A stretch of DNA of 64,000 bases from contig JAHWDD010000002.1 in assembly GCA_023897205.1 (NCBI GenBank), positions 5,890,001-5,954,000 on the forward strand, given 5' to 3'. Each line of letters opens with the position of its first letter. The stretch's first letter is position 1. The stretch comes from Exophiala sp. HKRS030 (taxonomy: Eukaryota > Ascomycota > Eurotiomycetes > Chaetothyriales > Herpotrichiellaceae). The notes under the pieces are model-generated. The model was not told the DNA's origin and ran no database searches. It saw only the letters and a list, made by a program, of their open reading frames with translations. Of the stretch, positions 44,477-55,894 are shown one piece after another. Made by a program: the position numbers and the translations under genes.

Positions 44477-46354
44477 TCATTGCTTGACGAGATCGATGAT
44501 TCGAATGATAATGCTCTGTGCGTCGCTCACATCCAGCAGCTCTTGAGCCTGGTCGTTCAGAAGACAGGCTCTGACTGCGCGCGAATAATCCGTGCCCATC
44601 CTTGTGACCAGTTCGTGTTTGGCAATTCCAATGAACGTCGTACGCATGTCCTCTCCTGAAGGCAAATTCTTAGCCGTTTCCCCTACACTGGAATCTCCTG
44701 GGGGTGCGAGTGTCTCCCCCGCATCTACTGAGGACAGTCCGTTGGTTGCCTTAACCGCATATCCTTCGTACAGCTCTTCCGCGGTTTGCCACATGCCCAA
44801 TTCCAGCAGAAGCACGCCTAGAGCGTACAGATCATGCTCCGGGGTGAACTTGGCTGGCTTGTCTCCCAGGCGATCTGGATGCTGGTAAAAGCGTCTCTTT
44901 TCTTTCTTCAACGCTGCATAGTTGGTTTTGTCGGCGCTGTCCAGACGGGCACTATCAAAGTTGACAAAATACGCCTGGTCGCAAATAGGCTGTTTGCTTG
45001 TGTTTTTGAAAAACACAACCGAGTCACTGCAGATGCCTTCGTGAACCCAGCCGTCTCCGTGGAAAGCTGCAATACACTGCACAACCACATGCGCAAGGCG
45101 ATGTCTGCTTTTCGGGGTGCTTGCAGCCAGTTTGGCACTCATATGGCGCTCGTTTTTGTCGTGCCTCTTCACCTCAATCAGGTCCAACAGACTGATGGGT
45201 TCACTCTTCTTGTCAGAACCATTGGGAAACTCAAACAACATGCAGCAGCTGTCGTCTTGCATGAGGTACCCTTTCAATCTGAGCGTGTGCATCTGTCCAG
45301 CCCCAGCCGCCAAGAGTACTTTAGCCAGGCGCTTGATTTGCTTCTCGCTTTTACCTCTGTCCTCGACCATTTCACGCCGAGGCAGGCTCTTGTATTCGAC
45401 GAGCACGTCTTCGCTCGAGTTGTCTTTGATGAGCTCGCCCCTGCACAGGATCGTCGCGTGTAATGGCTTGATCTCATACCCAAGGTATTCCTTGGGATCC
45501 GGAATTTTGAGTTGCAGCTCCTCAGACACCGGAGTCACTGCTGAGCCACTGGTGATGGCTCTGATACCCAAGTGTGTTCTCATACCGATATTGTTGGCAA
45601 TTGACTCCTGTTGTTGCGTATCGGCGGCATGCAGCTGCATGCATGACCGCAATGCTGCCTCTAGACGCAACTGTCCGACAAACGCAGTGGTGGTGTAGAG
45701 CTCCATCCGTAGGGGCCGTAAAGAGTCCCGGAGGCCTTTCAGCTTCGCCTTGTCCCAAAGCGCAAACTTGACGCCATTGGCCACATTTTTGAACGCACCC
45801 TTGATCTTCGAAGGGCCAGTTGTCTTCTTGTTCGTCTTCTTGTCTAACTGCGGATTTTGAACGACAATCAATTGCGATGAGCTCGCAGACGATTCTTCAC
45901 CATCAGCTTCAGGCTCAACATCCACTGCCTCCAATGGCGGCCCCTCGAGCAACCAGGCCGCGTCGCCTTGGTTAATTGTCGCTTGCGTGCTGTCTTTCAG
46001 GTACTTGCTGTATTCGTTGAAGAAGAACTTATGGTACTCTTTGTCATCCACCAAGGCGAGCGAGTTATAGTCGTTGCTTTTGTAGGTAGTTTGGACGTCG
46101 CCATATAGCTTGGCCACGCGGGGCAGCCAGGCAGGCATGGCCTGATCGGGACTTGTGAGGTCGATCGGGCGTAGGAATTCATTGGCCCAGCCCGTAATGG
46201 CGAAGAGCTCGGCGTCGATCTCGCCGCGAAGCTCACTGAGTTCGCTCTCATGATGACTTGCTGTCTGCACCGTGCGATAGACCCAACGGGAAACATAATA
46301 GACATCCCGGGCCACAAAGTACGCCTGTTTCGCGAGCACCACGTATTCTACCAT
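44477..46354 (-). CDS. HeLo-domain/pseudokinase protein B
   Basis: 625 residues, single exon. The N-terminus (YVVLAKQAYFVARDVYYVSR, then ASHHESELSELRGEIDAELF) and the later segment NGVKFALWDKAKLKGLRDSL follow the HeLo (Het-s/LopB-like, prion-inhibition-and-propagation) domain pattern, where a WxLxDKxKFxxLxxxLxxL-type element closes the helical bundle. The kinase-like half has a beta3-type lysine in DVLVEYKSLPRR, a degraded catalytic loop WVHEGICSDSVVFF (about residue 436), YFVNFDSARLDS in place of DFG, and the F-helix TPEHDLYALGVLLLELGMW. It lacks both catalytic Asp positions, so should not transfer phosphate. HeLo domains in fungi act as membrane-permeabilising cell-death domains; that this one does is inference from the family. 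Confidence 0.8.
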   Translation of the reverse strand: MVEYVVLAKQAYFVARDVYYVSRWVYRTVQTASHHESELSELRGEIDAELFAITGWANEFLRPIDLTSPDQAMPAWLPRVAKLYGDVQTTYKSNDYNSLALVDDKEYHKFFFNEYSKYLKDSTQATINQGDAAWLLEGPPLEAVDVEPEADGEESSASSSQLIVVQNPQLDKKTNKKTTGPSKIKGAFKNVANGVKFALWDKAKLKGLRDSLRPLRMELYTTTAFVGQLRLEAALRSCMQLHAADTQQQESIANNIGMRTHLGIRAITSGSAVTPVSEELQLKIPDPKEYLGYEIKPLHATILCRGELIKDNSSEDVLVEYKSLPRREMVEDRGKSEKQIKRLAKVLLAAGAGQMHTLRLKGYLMQDDSCCMLFEFPNGSDKKSEPISLLDLIEVKRHDKNERHMSAKLAASTPKSRHRLAHVVVQCIAAFHGDGWVHEGICSDSVVFFKNTSKQPICDQAYFVNFDSARLDSADKTNYAALKKEKRRFYQHPDRLGDKPAKFTPEHDLYALGVLLLELGMWQTAEELYEGYAVKATNGLSSVDAGETLAPPGDSSVGETAKNLPSGEDMRTTFIGIAKHELVTRMGTDYSRAVRACLLNDQAQELLDVSDAQSIIIRIIDLVKQ

Positions 46355-47742
46355 GATGAAGGTAAAGCCAGTTCACACCGTTAGATACTTTCAAGATCAA
46401 ACAGTCTTTTGAGACCGTCCCGGCCGCTGCCTGAGGAATATATCTTCCCAGCCGCCCAGGAGAGGCGGATACTCTGGAAGCATCACGGCCCTGTCGTTTC
46501 TGTGTGATTTGGGTAGGACTTTCATACGTCTGCGCCTCTGTGGTGATGAAAGTGGCTGCAATTCCCCGTGTTACTCCCTGCACACACCTACACATACATA
46601 CATCCCTACTCTAGCTGCCTAGCAAGGGCCGCTGATCTGTCGCAAGGCACATACCGGCGCGCTCAGCCTGATGCTCTCTGGTTTCTGGAGGGAAAATCCA
46701 AGTGCAAATGCAAAAGTGTGCGATCAGAGTGCCACCCTTGATGCAATGGCGCAAGAAACGAACTTTTGACAAACCTTCTCACCAAACAAGCGCATCTTCA
46801 AGAGTTGTTGGGATGTTCTTGGAGGATTGGCAGCCTTTTGCTGGCCACCAGTGGCAATGCATCTCTCTTGGGGGCCCACCCTCAGCCACACGCCTCAGCC
46901 TGAAGTGTCCTCACAGCAGGCGTTACGAGATTCTTCATGCCTTTGCGCTCCCTGCAGGGATCGACACGACAAACGCCTGAGTGTCGAAAACGTCCCGTTA
47001 GTCATGTCCATGAGATGTTGGATGGCAATGATGAGGAGAATCTGGGGCAGAGATGTCGGGTCCTCTGTCGAGCGAGTCGCTGAGATCATGTAGAGTCTGG
47101 TTTCAGGCGTCGGGCGTATGGGCTACTGTCGGAGTCCGACCTCATAGCATGCCTTGGTGGCTCTTACAATGTAGGCCGCCATATGATGCCACCACAGCGA
47201 CAGTCGACCTACCTGATATGCTGAGATGTCGGACGATCTCTCGCCAGCCTAAAAACTAATGACGAGCGAATGGAGGGTCAGTGCTTCACCCTACTGTATA
47301 CGGCGGATCTGAGGCGAGATGCGAGCACTTCTCCTTCGTTGTGCCAGGCCTCGTATTGCCCCTCAAATTCAAAGTATGAGTTTGTCTTCCTCCAGAGCTC
47401 GGACTGTCAAGCCTTTGGCCGTCGTGTAACACGAGCCCAGCTCTCACCCAATACGGTCGTCGACAGACATCTCAACTGACCAGCTGAGGCTGTCAAAGAT
47501 AATTTGGCCTACAGAATTGCCTGCCAAGCCATCCCATGTCATGTCATTCAGTGCGCCACGCTGAAGGAATAAGGTCCACAAGAGAAGGCAAGACCAGGTA
47601 TATAATGTTGTCGTTTGAGCATTCGTGGCCTTCAGGTAGGCGAGTTTTCTGGTAGCCTTGATCCTCCTCAAGCTCCTCCTGTACATTTGCTCTTTGCACG
47701 TCTATACCCCAACGGCCTTGAAGGCGTACCATATTCAGAACC
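46355..47742. promoter_or_regulatory. Divergent promoter region, pseudokinase B / DUF2278
   Basis: 1.4 kb between outward-reading genes. Only short frames (under 110 codons). No recognisable regulatory motif. Confidence 0.4.
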
Positions 47743-48432
47743 ATGGCCGACGTCGCCGCCGCCGCCGCCGGGCAAGAGGATTACGGCGTTTACGCGCTGA
47801 AACCATTTGGATACGAGCGTGAACGACACGCAGACGACCCGGAAGATCCCCACATGCTGCTATTATTCCGCGACCCGGGGAATCCTCGTACCTTAAAGTT
47901 CAAATACAACGTGGCCATCAATGTGAAATCCAGAAGGTCGCCGTCGGAGCTCGTCTATGTGCTTCAGGACCCATTTACGCACACCGCGACAATCAACAGG
48001 CTTAAGAACCTTGGGCTGGGTTTCCACGACGCCGACACCACCACGGGGATCAATCTCGACTACCTCCGTACTCCAGGGTTAGTCGATATTAAGCGCGGTG
48101 CCGTGCTGAAGCATGATGTCCCTGGACATGACAACGACCTGCTCGATAAGTTGGAGCCGGTTGTGCAAGCGGCCATCCGCAACCAAGCCACCGTGTATAT
48201 CTTCGGATTTCGCTACTCTGGTGGCAATGGCGCGCACAAGGTGCATATGAATCAGGGATCTGTGGGGGATTTTATAACCCACAATAGTGTTGGCAAGGAT
48301 GGTGCGATTGTCATCCATGACGAGGATGGTTGGAAGGCTGTGTTCCTCGCATTTGCGAGTCAGAGGATCCCTACGAATTCGAGTACGGGAGATGCTTTGC
48401 CCACGGCGAAGAAGTTGGGCGATCAGGATTGA
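47743..48432 (+). CDS. DUF2278 (YukJ-like) protein
   Basis: 229-residue single-exon protein of the DUF2278 family, found in bacteria (YukJ) and fungi and biochemically uncharacterised. A poly-Ala N-terminus is followed by DYGVYALKPFGYERERHADD; the family core is NVAINVKSRRSPSELVYVLQ, GINLDYLRTPGLVDI, VYIFGFRYSGGNGAHKVHMN and QGSVGDFITHN, with the HMNQG signature and DGAIVIHDEDGWKAVFLAFA SQ at the end. No signal peptide or membrane helix, so probably cytosolic. The His/Asn/Gln signature might bind a ligand or metal (inference). Its promoter is shared with pseudokinase B, which makes it a candidate partner in the same process. Confidence 0.88.
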   Translation: MADVAAAAAGQEDYGVYALKPFGYERERHADDPEDPHMLLLFRDPGNPRTLKFKYNVAINVKSRRSPSELVYVLQDPFTHTATINRLKNLGLGFHDADTTTGINLDYLRTPGLVDIKRGAVLKHDVPGHDNDLLDKLEPVVQAAIRNQATVYIFGFRYSGGNGAHKVHMNQGSVGDFITHNSVGKDGAIVIHDEDGWKAVFLAFASQRIPTNSSTGDALPTAKKLGDQD

Positions 48433-49798
48433 TTATGGTGTCCGATTGTGAGAAAACAAGAGTGGATGGACAAAGATGGATCACGACAACCTGAATACGC
48501 CTGTCATGTCTTGATCTCATTACATCCATGGAGTCCTGCCACACCCTCAGTGTCTCTGCAGTACTGGTGCAAGCTACTCAGTGGCTATCTCACAAGGAAA
48601 CGCCAAAGAGAAGACAACATTTATAGTTACAGCCGCAGTATATCTCCGGTTCGATGAGAGCAGAACCTTGTAATTCGAGATGGAGAGACGATCTGCATGT
48701 CGACGTAAAATGGAGATTTCTGTAAGAACCTTGATCGGTCATCCGTTGTGGCCTTCTAGGCTCTTGATGACGGCCGCCACTCAGATTTCGACGTCGGAGC
48801 GACTGGAATATCATATGTACTCAGTGATGCTCGGTAAGGCACAGAGACATGAATAGATCGTACAATGACGTAGATTTCGTTTCAGACAAAGTTTTCAGAT
48901 CGTCGTGTGGAAGAGGACTCCCACATTGAGCTCAAGCTGCTTCCAAACATAAGGCTGAGGGTAGTGAAACCGGACCGAGTGTTAATTGAAGGAATATGAG
49001 TCAGGTTGTCACCTGTTCTCATAGCTCGTGGTCTGTCTAGTTGCCTTTTCTTGCAATGACCTGATGGTTATCCACAACAATAAAAAGGCGTGCCGTGCCG
49101 CAAGACAGGCAGACGCTTCGACAGTGGCCTTGCTGGGGCCAGAGCGATCTTCCACTATATGGGGCAGCAGTTGGAGATTTTCTCACAATATTCTAATTGA
49201 CGATGCTATCACGGCTTGAAACGTGTCTCATCAATTCATTTCTTCAGACATGGCTCAGCATCCTCTCGACCGTCGAAATGAAGATGTGTCAGACGAACGA
49301 CAGACAAGTCGTGACAACGTTGCCAAGACTTGTGCAGCAATGGGTTTCGTTTGCGAAATCGATAACATATGACAAGTCAGACGATAAGGACCAATTTGGA
49401 CAAGTCATTTGCGTCGTCAGTGTTGTTGCCACGGAAAGAGCAACAGCATGACTGGGTTGGGCAGAGTGGCAGGTGCGATCAATGATTGGCATTCAACAAG
49501 ATTCCATCACACACGAGGAATAATCCCTTCTGCTCTACGCAGAGATATTGGTTACACTGACTCGTCTCACTCGGAGCTTAATTGTGGGCCCGACATCAAG
49601 AGGGATAGTATAAAAGTCAGTCTGAATTGTGCCAATAATTTGTCAGCCCCTTTATATGGATCCCCAATCTCCCGGCCAAATAACGCCGTCGCAAGAATCA
49701 AAAACTTTTCTATCAAGCTCATCCTATCCTGGATCCTACAATATGACGCCTGAGTACCTCTTTAGCAATGCTTCGTTATGCGCATGCGAGGCAAACGC
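48433..49798. other. Intergenic, no gene seen
   Basis: Holds converging 3' ends of DUF2278 and the two-helix membrane protein. Short frames only. Confidence 0.5.
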
Positions 49799-50529
49799 TC
49801 AAGCGGCTACCTTCATGAGGACAAATGCAGTTACAGCGAGCACTGCTACCCCTACCTCCACGACCGATACCCCTAAATCGGCATTCTTACTCATAATGCC
49901 AATGAGTGCACTCACACCAAGGAATGCTGCACACCCTAACAAGGTCCCTCTAGCGATATATGTCTTGCTCAATCTGTAGGCAATCACCATTGCCTTGTCA
50001 CTTTGAGCGAACCGCACGTTGGCACTAACAAAGTCACCCTGCACGCCAAGTGGAAGACGCTGGTGTAGAGCGTTGCTAAGGTGATTGTCATAGCTCAGGG
50101 GCCCAAGTTCAACGAAGGTCCTTGGACCCTCGACGTCGTCGATGAGTGTCTAATTCACGGCGGTTAGTGCCTCGGACCAGGTGAGCATGACACAAAGCAC
50201 CATACCGAGAGAATCGAGCCTTCATAAACGCCTGCCTTGCCAAGATTGTACGCCTCTTTGATGAATTTTCTGATTCCGCGGGGAGAATTAATGCTCGCCC
50301 TGATCTTGTCGAATGTCTCCGCCCGACTGTCGCCACGCCTGAGCACGACGCGATACAGTCTGCCAACTCCTGCAAATTCAGACTCAACAACATTCCACAC
50401 CACCTGGTCGGGATCAGTGTTTGCAGTTCCTTCGCTAGGCACGGCGAAGAGGTCTGTGACTGCTCGAGACTGGGTCGGTTCGAGAGGGATAGGGTCTGCA
50501 ATCGTTCGAGTGCTTCCATTGTCGGCCAT
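49799..50529 (-). CDS. Two-helix C-terminal membrane protein, two exons
   Basis: Exon 1 (50529-50206) encodes MADNGSTRTIADPIPLEP and a soluble part (VVWNVVESEFAGVGRLYRVV, TFDKIRASINSPRGIRKFIK); a 56-nt intron (50205-50150, GTATGG...GAATTAG) follows; exon 2 (50149-49799) encodes TLIDDVEGPRTFVELGPLSY and a pair of C-terminal hydrophobic helices, ARGTLLGCAAFLGVSALIGI and SVVEVGVAVLAVTAFVLM. The product has 224 residues. The arrangement, a cytosolic domain of about 160 residues and a helical hairpin at the end, suggests tail insertion in an internal membrane. No family recognised. It is the nearest membrane protein to the pseudokinase/DUF2278 genes; whether that matters is unknown. Confidence 0.7.
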
Positions 50530-51292
50530 CTCAATACTGGATCTTCGAGCAAGTTTCTTTATTTTGAACTGTAAGGTCGGTCGTTTGAGCGCTAAAGGTA
50601 AAAAGCAGCTTTGCTGCAAAATCTGTCGTATCACTGAGGGTAAGAAACAGAGAAGGAACGCAACAGTCGTTCCCGCGCTGTAAGTGCATTCTGTCGGTCA
50701 AAGACTTAAATTACCTGCCGCAGTGACAAACTCGCTCGTTTTAGTTATCATGGCACTAATAAACACAAACATTCTCAGGAAGCGACTCCCACCATGTTTT
50801 CCGCTCGACCAGCGAGAAAATCAAAGTTGCGCTTCACCAGCCTTTTCAGTCCAACGAGCGCACTTTCAATTTGGACAAAATCTGATACTCGTCGACGCCA
50901 GCATGGTGAGGCGCCAAATTTGCGACAAGGCTGGGGACTGTACAGAAGTGGTGGTGCTCCCCTCGAGTCCTCCCAAAAGGAAGGGGTTGACTAGCGCCGT
51001 ACTTGGCATGGGCATTCATGGTGACATCCCACCCCAGGATTTCCCAAATTGGTTCTACTGTCATCAGTTCAAGCTAATTTGTGCCTCTGCCTTATCAGCT
51101 CGATCCAGCTTGACATAACCTGCGCCTCTCTGCCATCATGTCACCGAGGAAGAATAATGAGAGGAAGAACTTCTCGCTTTCTCTTATATTCTTGAAACCG
51201 ACACAGACGAGCCACAAATTGGGTAATTCAGCCGCCTTGACAACTACTCGTGTTGACAGAGCCTAACGCCTCGTTAACTCATTGCAACTGCT
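50530..51292. promoter_or_regulatory. Divergent promoter region, two-helix protein / orphan protein
   Basis: 763 bp between outward-reading genes. A 43-codon ATG frame (51135-51266) and a 144-codon frame with non-ATG start are present; neither is convincing, though the first might be a leader exon. Confidence 0.4.
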
Positions 51293-54200
51293 ATGGCATC
51301 CCGCCCCACAGCTTTAAAGGTGAACAATGAAGGTGATATGCAGAGGTTCGAGTGTATGCTGCTTGTTCGTTGGAGCCCTAGCCCGGTGGGAGTCCTATGG
51401 CTGACACGTTCGTTTCAGGCTTCTCCAGAACTCCACTGCCCGAATGTAACTTCCCTCTACTCCGATGCTCGAGTGCCTCTCTCTTCGGATATGGATGTGG
51501 CAGACCCTGTGGCTTATCTTCACAGGGAAGGATGCCGACTATGTCAAGGGAGAATGACAGAAAACCCAAGGCTGGATCATTCGATGGTCGATGCCGTGGC
51601 TAGTCCTCCACCATATATTCAGACGTTTCAGATGCACGACCCTTTTCATCGGCCTCTCGACAAGCACAGGAACACGACTGGGCCTAGGAAATGTGTCTCC
51701 CAGCATCCGACAGTACTTGCTGGCTTCAACATTTCGTCCACTCTTGACACACTTCGACTTCCATGTGCACAGAAATCTGCCATGTCCTCGCTTGAATGCA
51801 AAATTAACGTCCCCGATGCAGAGCCAGCAAATCAAAGTTTATCTTGGAGAAGATCACAAATCCACGTTAGAGAATTTCTCGCCTGACTGGGATGGTTCTC
51901 GATCCACGGTTATGGAGATGAGAGGTAGCTTTCGACATCAACCGGCCACATTGAGAAAGGGTTTGCACGCATCTGACTCGATTCTTCCCAAAGTCAGACT
52001 TTCCGAGCGTGGCATGTCGTTTGGTGAGCTTAAATTCCGCTGGAACGCTCAATCACATCAAGGAGCAATATTGCCCTTTGATACTCCGTTTTTAGGATTG
52101 TCTTTGGTTCCTGAGTTCAATTTGTCGGCTGGTCACAATTCCTTACAGTCATCGAGCACCGTCTACACCTGTGAAAGTAAGCTCACTGAAGACATGTATG
52201 TCGCAGACCGAGCCAAAATGCCGAGAACTTCTGATAGAATCGAAACGTTTGCTGGTGTTCAGATACAGTCGCGTTTACGCCAAATGCCATCTAGTCAAAT
52301 TGAGGGAAGACACGTCGGTGTCTCCATCGGTTCAACAGCACATCAACCCCGTTCAGCTCCAATCGTTCCCGCGCCAACATTTCCGGAAGTCTCTGTTTCA
52401 AGCATCCGAGCCTGTTCCCCTTGCTCAACGAATACAGACGTGATGACGCAAAAGCCAGGAAGTCGACATTCTTACACCGACGAAGCGAGAATGACAAATT
52501 CGATCACGACAGACGATCTTCGGCCAACGCGAGTACAACATCTTCTGGAAATTTTTCGGAGCTGGTCTCCCCTGGAGCCGTCAGCTCTCGAATATCCATT
52601 TGTTCCAGCAGCTGCTCCTGTCGGAGCGCGCAAGAAACACTTGTCTAAGAAGCTGGAGAATTTGGTTGCAGATTTTCAAAATCCCCACTCTACGCCCGAA
52701 GATCAAGTTGTCACAGACACTGAGAACGCCATGAGTGCTACCCCTCTCTCCGAACAGTTTCGACTTCTGTCGCATACGGATATCAAATCTCCCACATTGT
52801 CAATTGAAAACAAGCGAGAGCGAATACTCTTACGGCGACAAAGGGTTACGGAAACCAAGCACGGAAGCTTGAAGCAGCTCTTACTCAATGAGAGGATGAT
52901 GCTCGAACATGTGATCACAGATATTTTGGTGGCTTCAAGCTCTTACGATGACGGTTGTGTTCTTTTGGAATCATCATCTGCCCTCGTGACTGTCAAAGAT
53001 CACGATGTTTTCATATTCCACAAGACTCGCAACATGATGTACAAAGCACCTATTTCGATGTGGCTGGCGGCATGTCTTCACACTGTGCATTCGCGGTCAT
53101 TTGCACCGGGGATTGCAAGTCCCAGCTATCTATTAAAATCTCAGTTCTCCAGAACTCATATCTTTCATCCGTCGCAGAAAGAAGACCTATACCATGCAGT
53201 GTTTGAAGGATTCTTAGCGGCAGGTTGGACACGATCTCTGGCAAAATTCATTATCTCTTCTCCAGTGTCAGATATGCAGATTTCCCTAGCAGGGAACAGC
53301 CGCACATCCGCCACTGGGTCATTTATAGACCGGGGAATCGAACGGCGAAGAAAACGGCAGAAAAATCCAAACCCTGACGCATTGCGAAAAGCTAAAATTG
53401 GAAAAGCGCAGCCACCTTATTCCATAGGACTATTGCATTTCCCAAAACGTCTGCCTGGGGAGCAGAACTACTACACATGCTTCTTTCACAAGATGGATCC
53501 ACTAAAATACAATGACGACTTCTGTACGAAACCATATAAGGGGCTGATTTCCTTGCGTCGGGCTGACCGCCATATGAAATGTCATATGGATGTTGAAACG
53601 ATCAAACGGCGTTACGTTGGACTTCCCAACGCCGAACACATGCCAGATGCTAAAGCTCGTGAGGATCTCTGGAGGGAAATGTACATCAGGCATTTCCGCA
53701 ACTACATCAATGAAAGGGATTCGCTTAATCCATGTAAGTTCCAACATAATGACGGATTTTTCAAACACCTGCTGACCATTCTTGCAGACGCTGGTGAAAG
53801 GTTACTCCCCGACAAAAGGCTGGAGTACGAGGAGGAGCTGCGGCATCAATACTACCAGATAATAAGCTCTCCTATTGTACCAGAGCACTCAATAGACCCT
53901 CAGCTCACCGAAGACTCACTCACGCATGGGTCTCAACCAATCCCAGCAGGAAGCATGCTTCCACAGGACCAGCCAATGGAAATGAGGGATAGCGAACTTC
54001 AGCAGGTTGAGGATACGCAGTCATCCCAGCCTGAAATTCAGCCAAGCCCCTCGCCGCCTTTAGTAAAACATCACATCTGTATACAACATTATTTCGACGA
54101 AGTTAAAGAAAAGCTTCACACAATGTCGAAAGGCTTCGAGCGTCTGCAAGATGCCTACTGCATTCAATTGATTGCTCGGCAGCTGAAGATCCTGGAGTGG

Positions 54201-54818
54201 CTGCGTTCGAAGGTGGACACCGATGAAGGCGTGATGAACATTATCACACTTTATCAACCTGTTTTGATTTCGATTGAAGGTTCTGATATGCGTCGTTGCC
54301 AAGAAAATTGTCCTTTTCAAGTTGTCTTCAATATTATCTTGCAAGACCTGAAAGACGCACTGGGCGAGGTGCAAAGCTCGGAGGATGAGATTCTTCAAAA
54401 GAGCCAGCAAGCGTTCCGTGACCACATGCAGTCCTTGAGCACCTTCAACTCTTGTCTAATGTCCACTGCGTCGCTGCTTAACCTGGTTGGAAAGATCGCC
54501 TCGGACGAATACACGCACCTCACAGAGCAAGCAAGTAGCGACAATCCCAAATTGACCCGAGGTACTTCAGCAGATGATAGTGCCACTCGGTCGACGTTAT
54601 CCCTAAATGAGGCATATGATTCATCACTGACGCGTGCAGGACTACACGACATTGGCAGTATGTTGGCTAATGACAAGCCAAATGATACTATTCTCTCCGG
54701 GTTTGGAGCACATTCTCTGTTGCAACCCACACATACCTTTATCAGCGAAGCAGATATTGATTGGCCCTCGTATGTGAACCAGGATAGTCCAGATGTGGAG
54801 CAGCGTCCAAGATCGTAG
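51293..54818 (+). CDS. Large orphan fungal protein with a C2H2-like motif
   Basis: The continuous frame 51822-54818 is clearly coding. An intron at 53734-53787 (GTAAGT, branch CTGAC, TTGCAG; 54 nt, no stop) should be removed, joining SLNP to YAGERLLPDKR. For the 5' end I favour exons 51293-51351, 51419-51445, 51526-51712 and then 51822 onward: junctions fit GT-AG, keep frame and give a CRLCQGRM element; reading straight from ATG 51591 is the alternative. The N-terminal 300 residues are disordered. Mid-protein, YYTCFFHKMDP, DDFCTKPYKG and RRADRHMKCHM space Cys and His like a degenerate C2H2 finger. The C-terminal third is helical (FDEVKEKLHTMSKGFERLQD). No family recognised; DNA or protein binding is inference. 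Confidence 0.65.
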
Positions 54819-55894
54819 CTCGATTTTAGACGCCGCCGAAGACGGCAACATTGAATTGATGCCGCGATATGCTCACAGCAAATCGACAAACAGAACAGAC
54901 ATCCACCGGACAATTCAAGGGATTCACATCGAGACCAGAAACAGACGGCCGTGATCAAATGGACGGTGTTACGACTCGCAATCTGGATGATGCGACGAGA
55001 AGGTATGGAACGAGAGTGACAGAAAGGGGTTGATGGCAATGGATGAACTTGACGGCGATGAAAGTAGCCAAGAAGCCACTGTTAGACCGCGAGTCGCTAC
55101 AATCAGATTAAAACCTGAAGTTCCATACTTGTCGAGTAAGCGTCTGGCCGTTGTATATCGACTGTAACAGTCTAGGTGTCTAAATCCTGGACATTGCCAG
55201 TGAGTACCTAACTAGTTAACTGAGTCAGTGAGTTGCTCGAAAGGGGGCTAGAATTTATGGGGATAAAGATTCTCCGCGTTCCGTCATCCTCCCTTTATCG
55301 ATTGTAACCTCGTCATTTCTTGATTTGTCCCTGAACATCCACATATCTCATCTCTTGACTTTCTAAGCCATCGGAGTCGACCGACGAGTTCTTGTCTCGG
55401 CTCCACAAAATCAAAAGCAAACCTAATCCCATCGAGTTCAATGCGACCTTGAATCTAGGGTACCTAGGCAATCACATACGTTGGGTCCATTCATCTAACT
55501 AGGCACAACACATCATTCTCTTGAGATTTTGAAGATAGCTTGAGAAGCCCTGTGATCACTCCGGCTCACCTACAATCCGAGTCACAGTGGGACATATCCT
55601 TCTGAAGTCCTCTATTCGTTTCCGCTTATCAAGTTATCGCTTGGGTTTCTTGGCTCGAATCACCTCGTGACTTTATCAATTACTTTTACGCCGAAGGTAA
55701 ACGGGTACGAGGCAGGGGCATTGTCACTATCAGTCCAAGTCAATAATCAGGCAGACGTCGGGAATAAATATCTGGGATCAGTTCAACGACAAGTCAAGGC
55801 TTGTCACCACCGTCATCTCCCCTTGCATCAGCAATAGGGTCAAGCGCCTAAGTACCACGTCACCTCACCACTTCACCATCCACAGGCCCTTACA
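54819..55894. other. Intergenic, no gene seen
   Basis: 3' flank of the orphan gene and promoter of the nucleoside hydrolase. A 214-codon minus-strand frame (54395-55039) overlaps the orphan gene and is its shadow. Confidence 0.6.
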
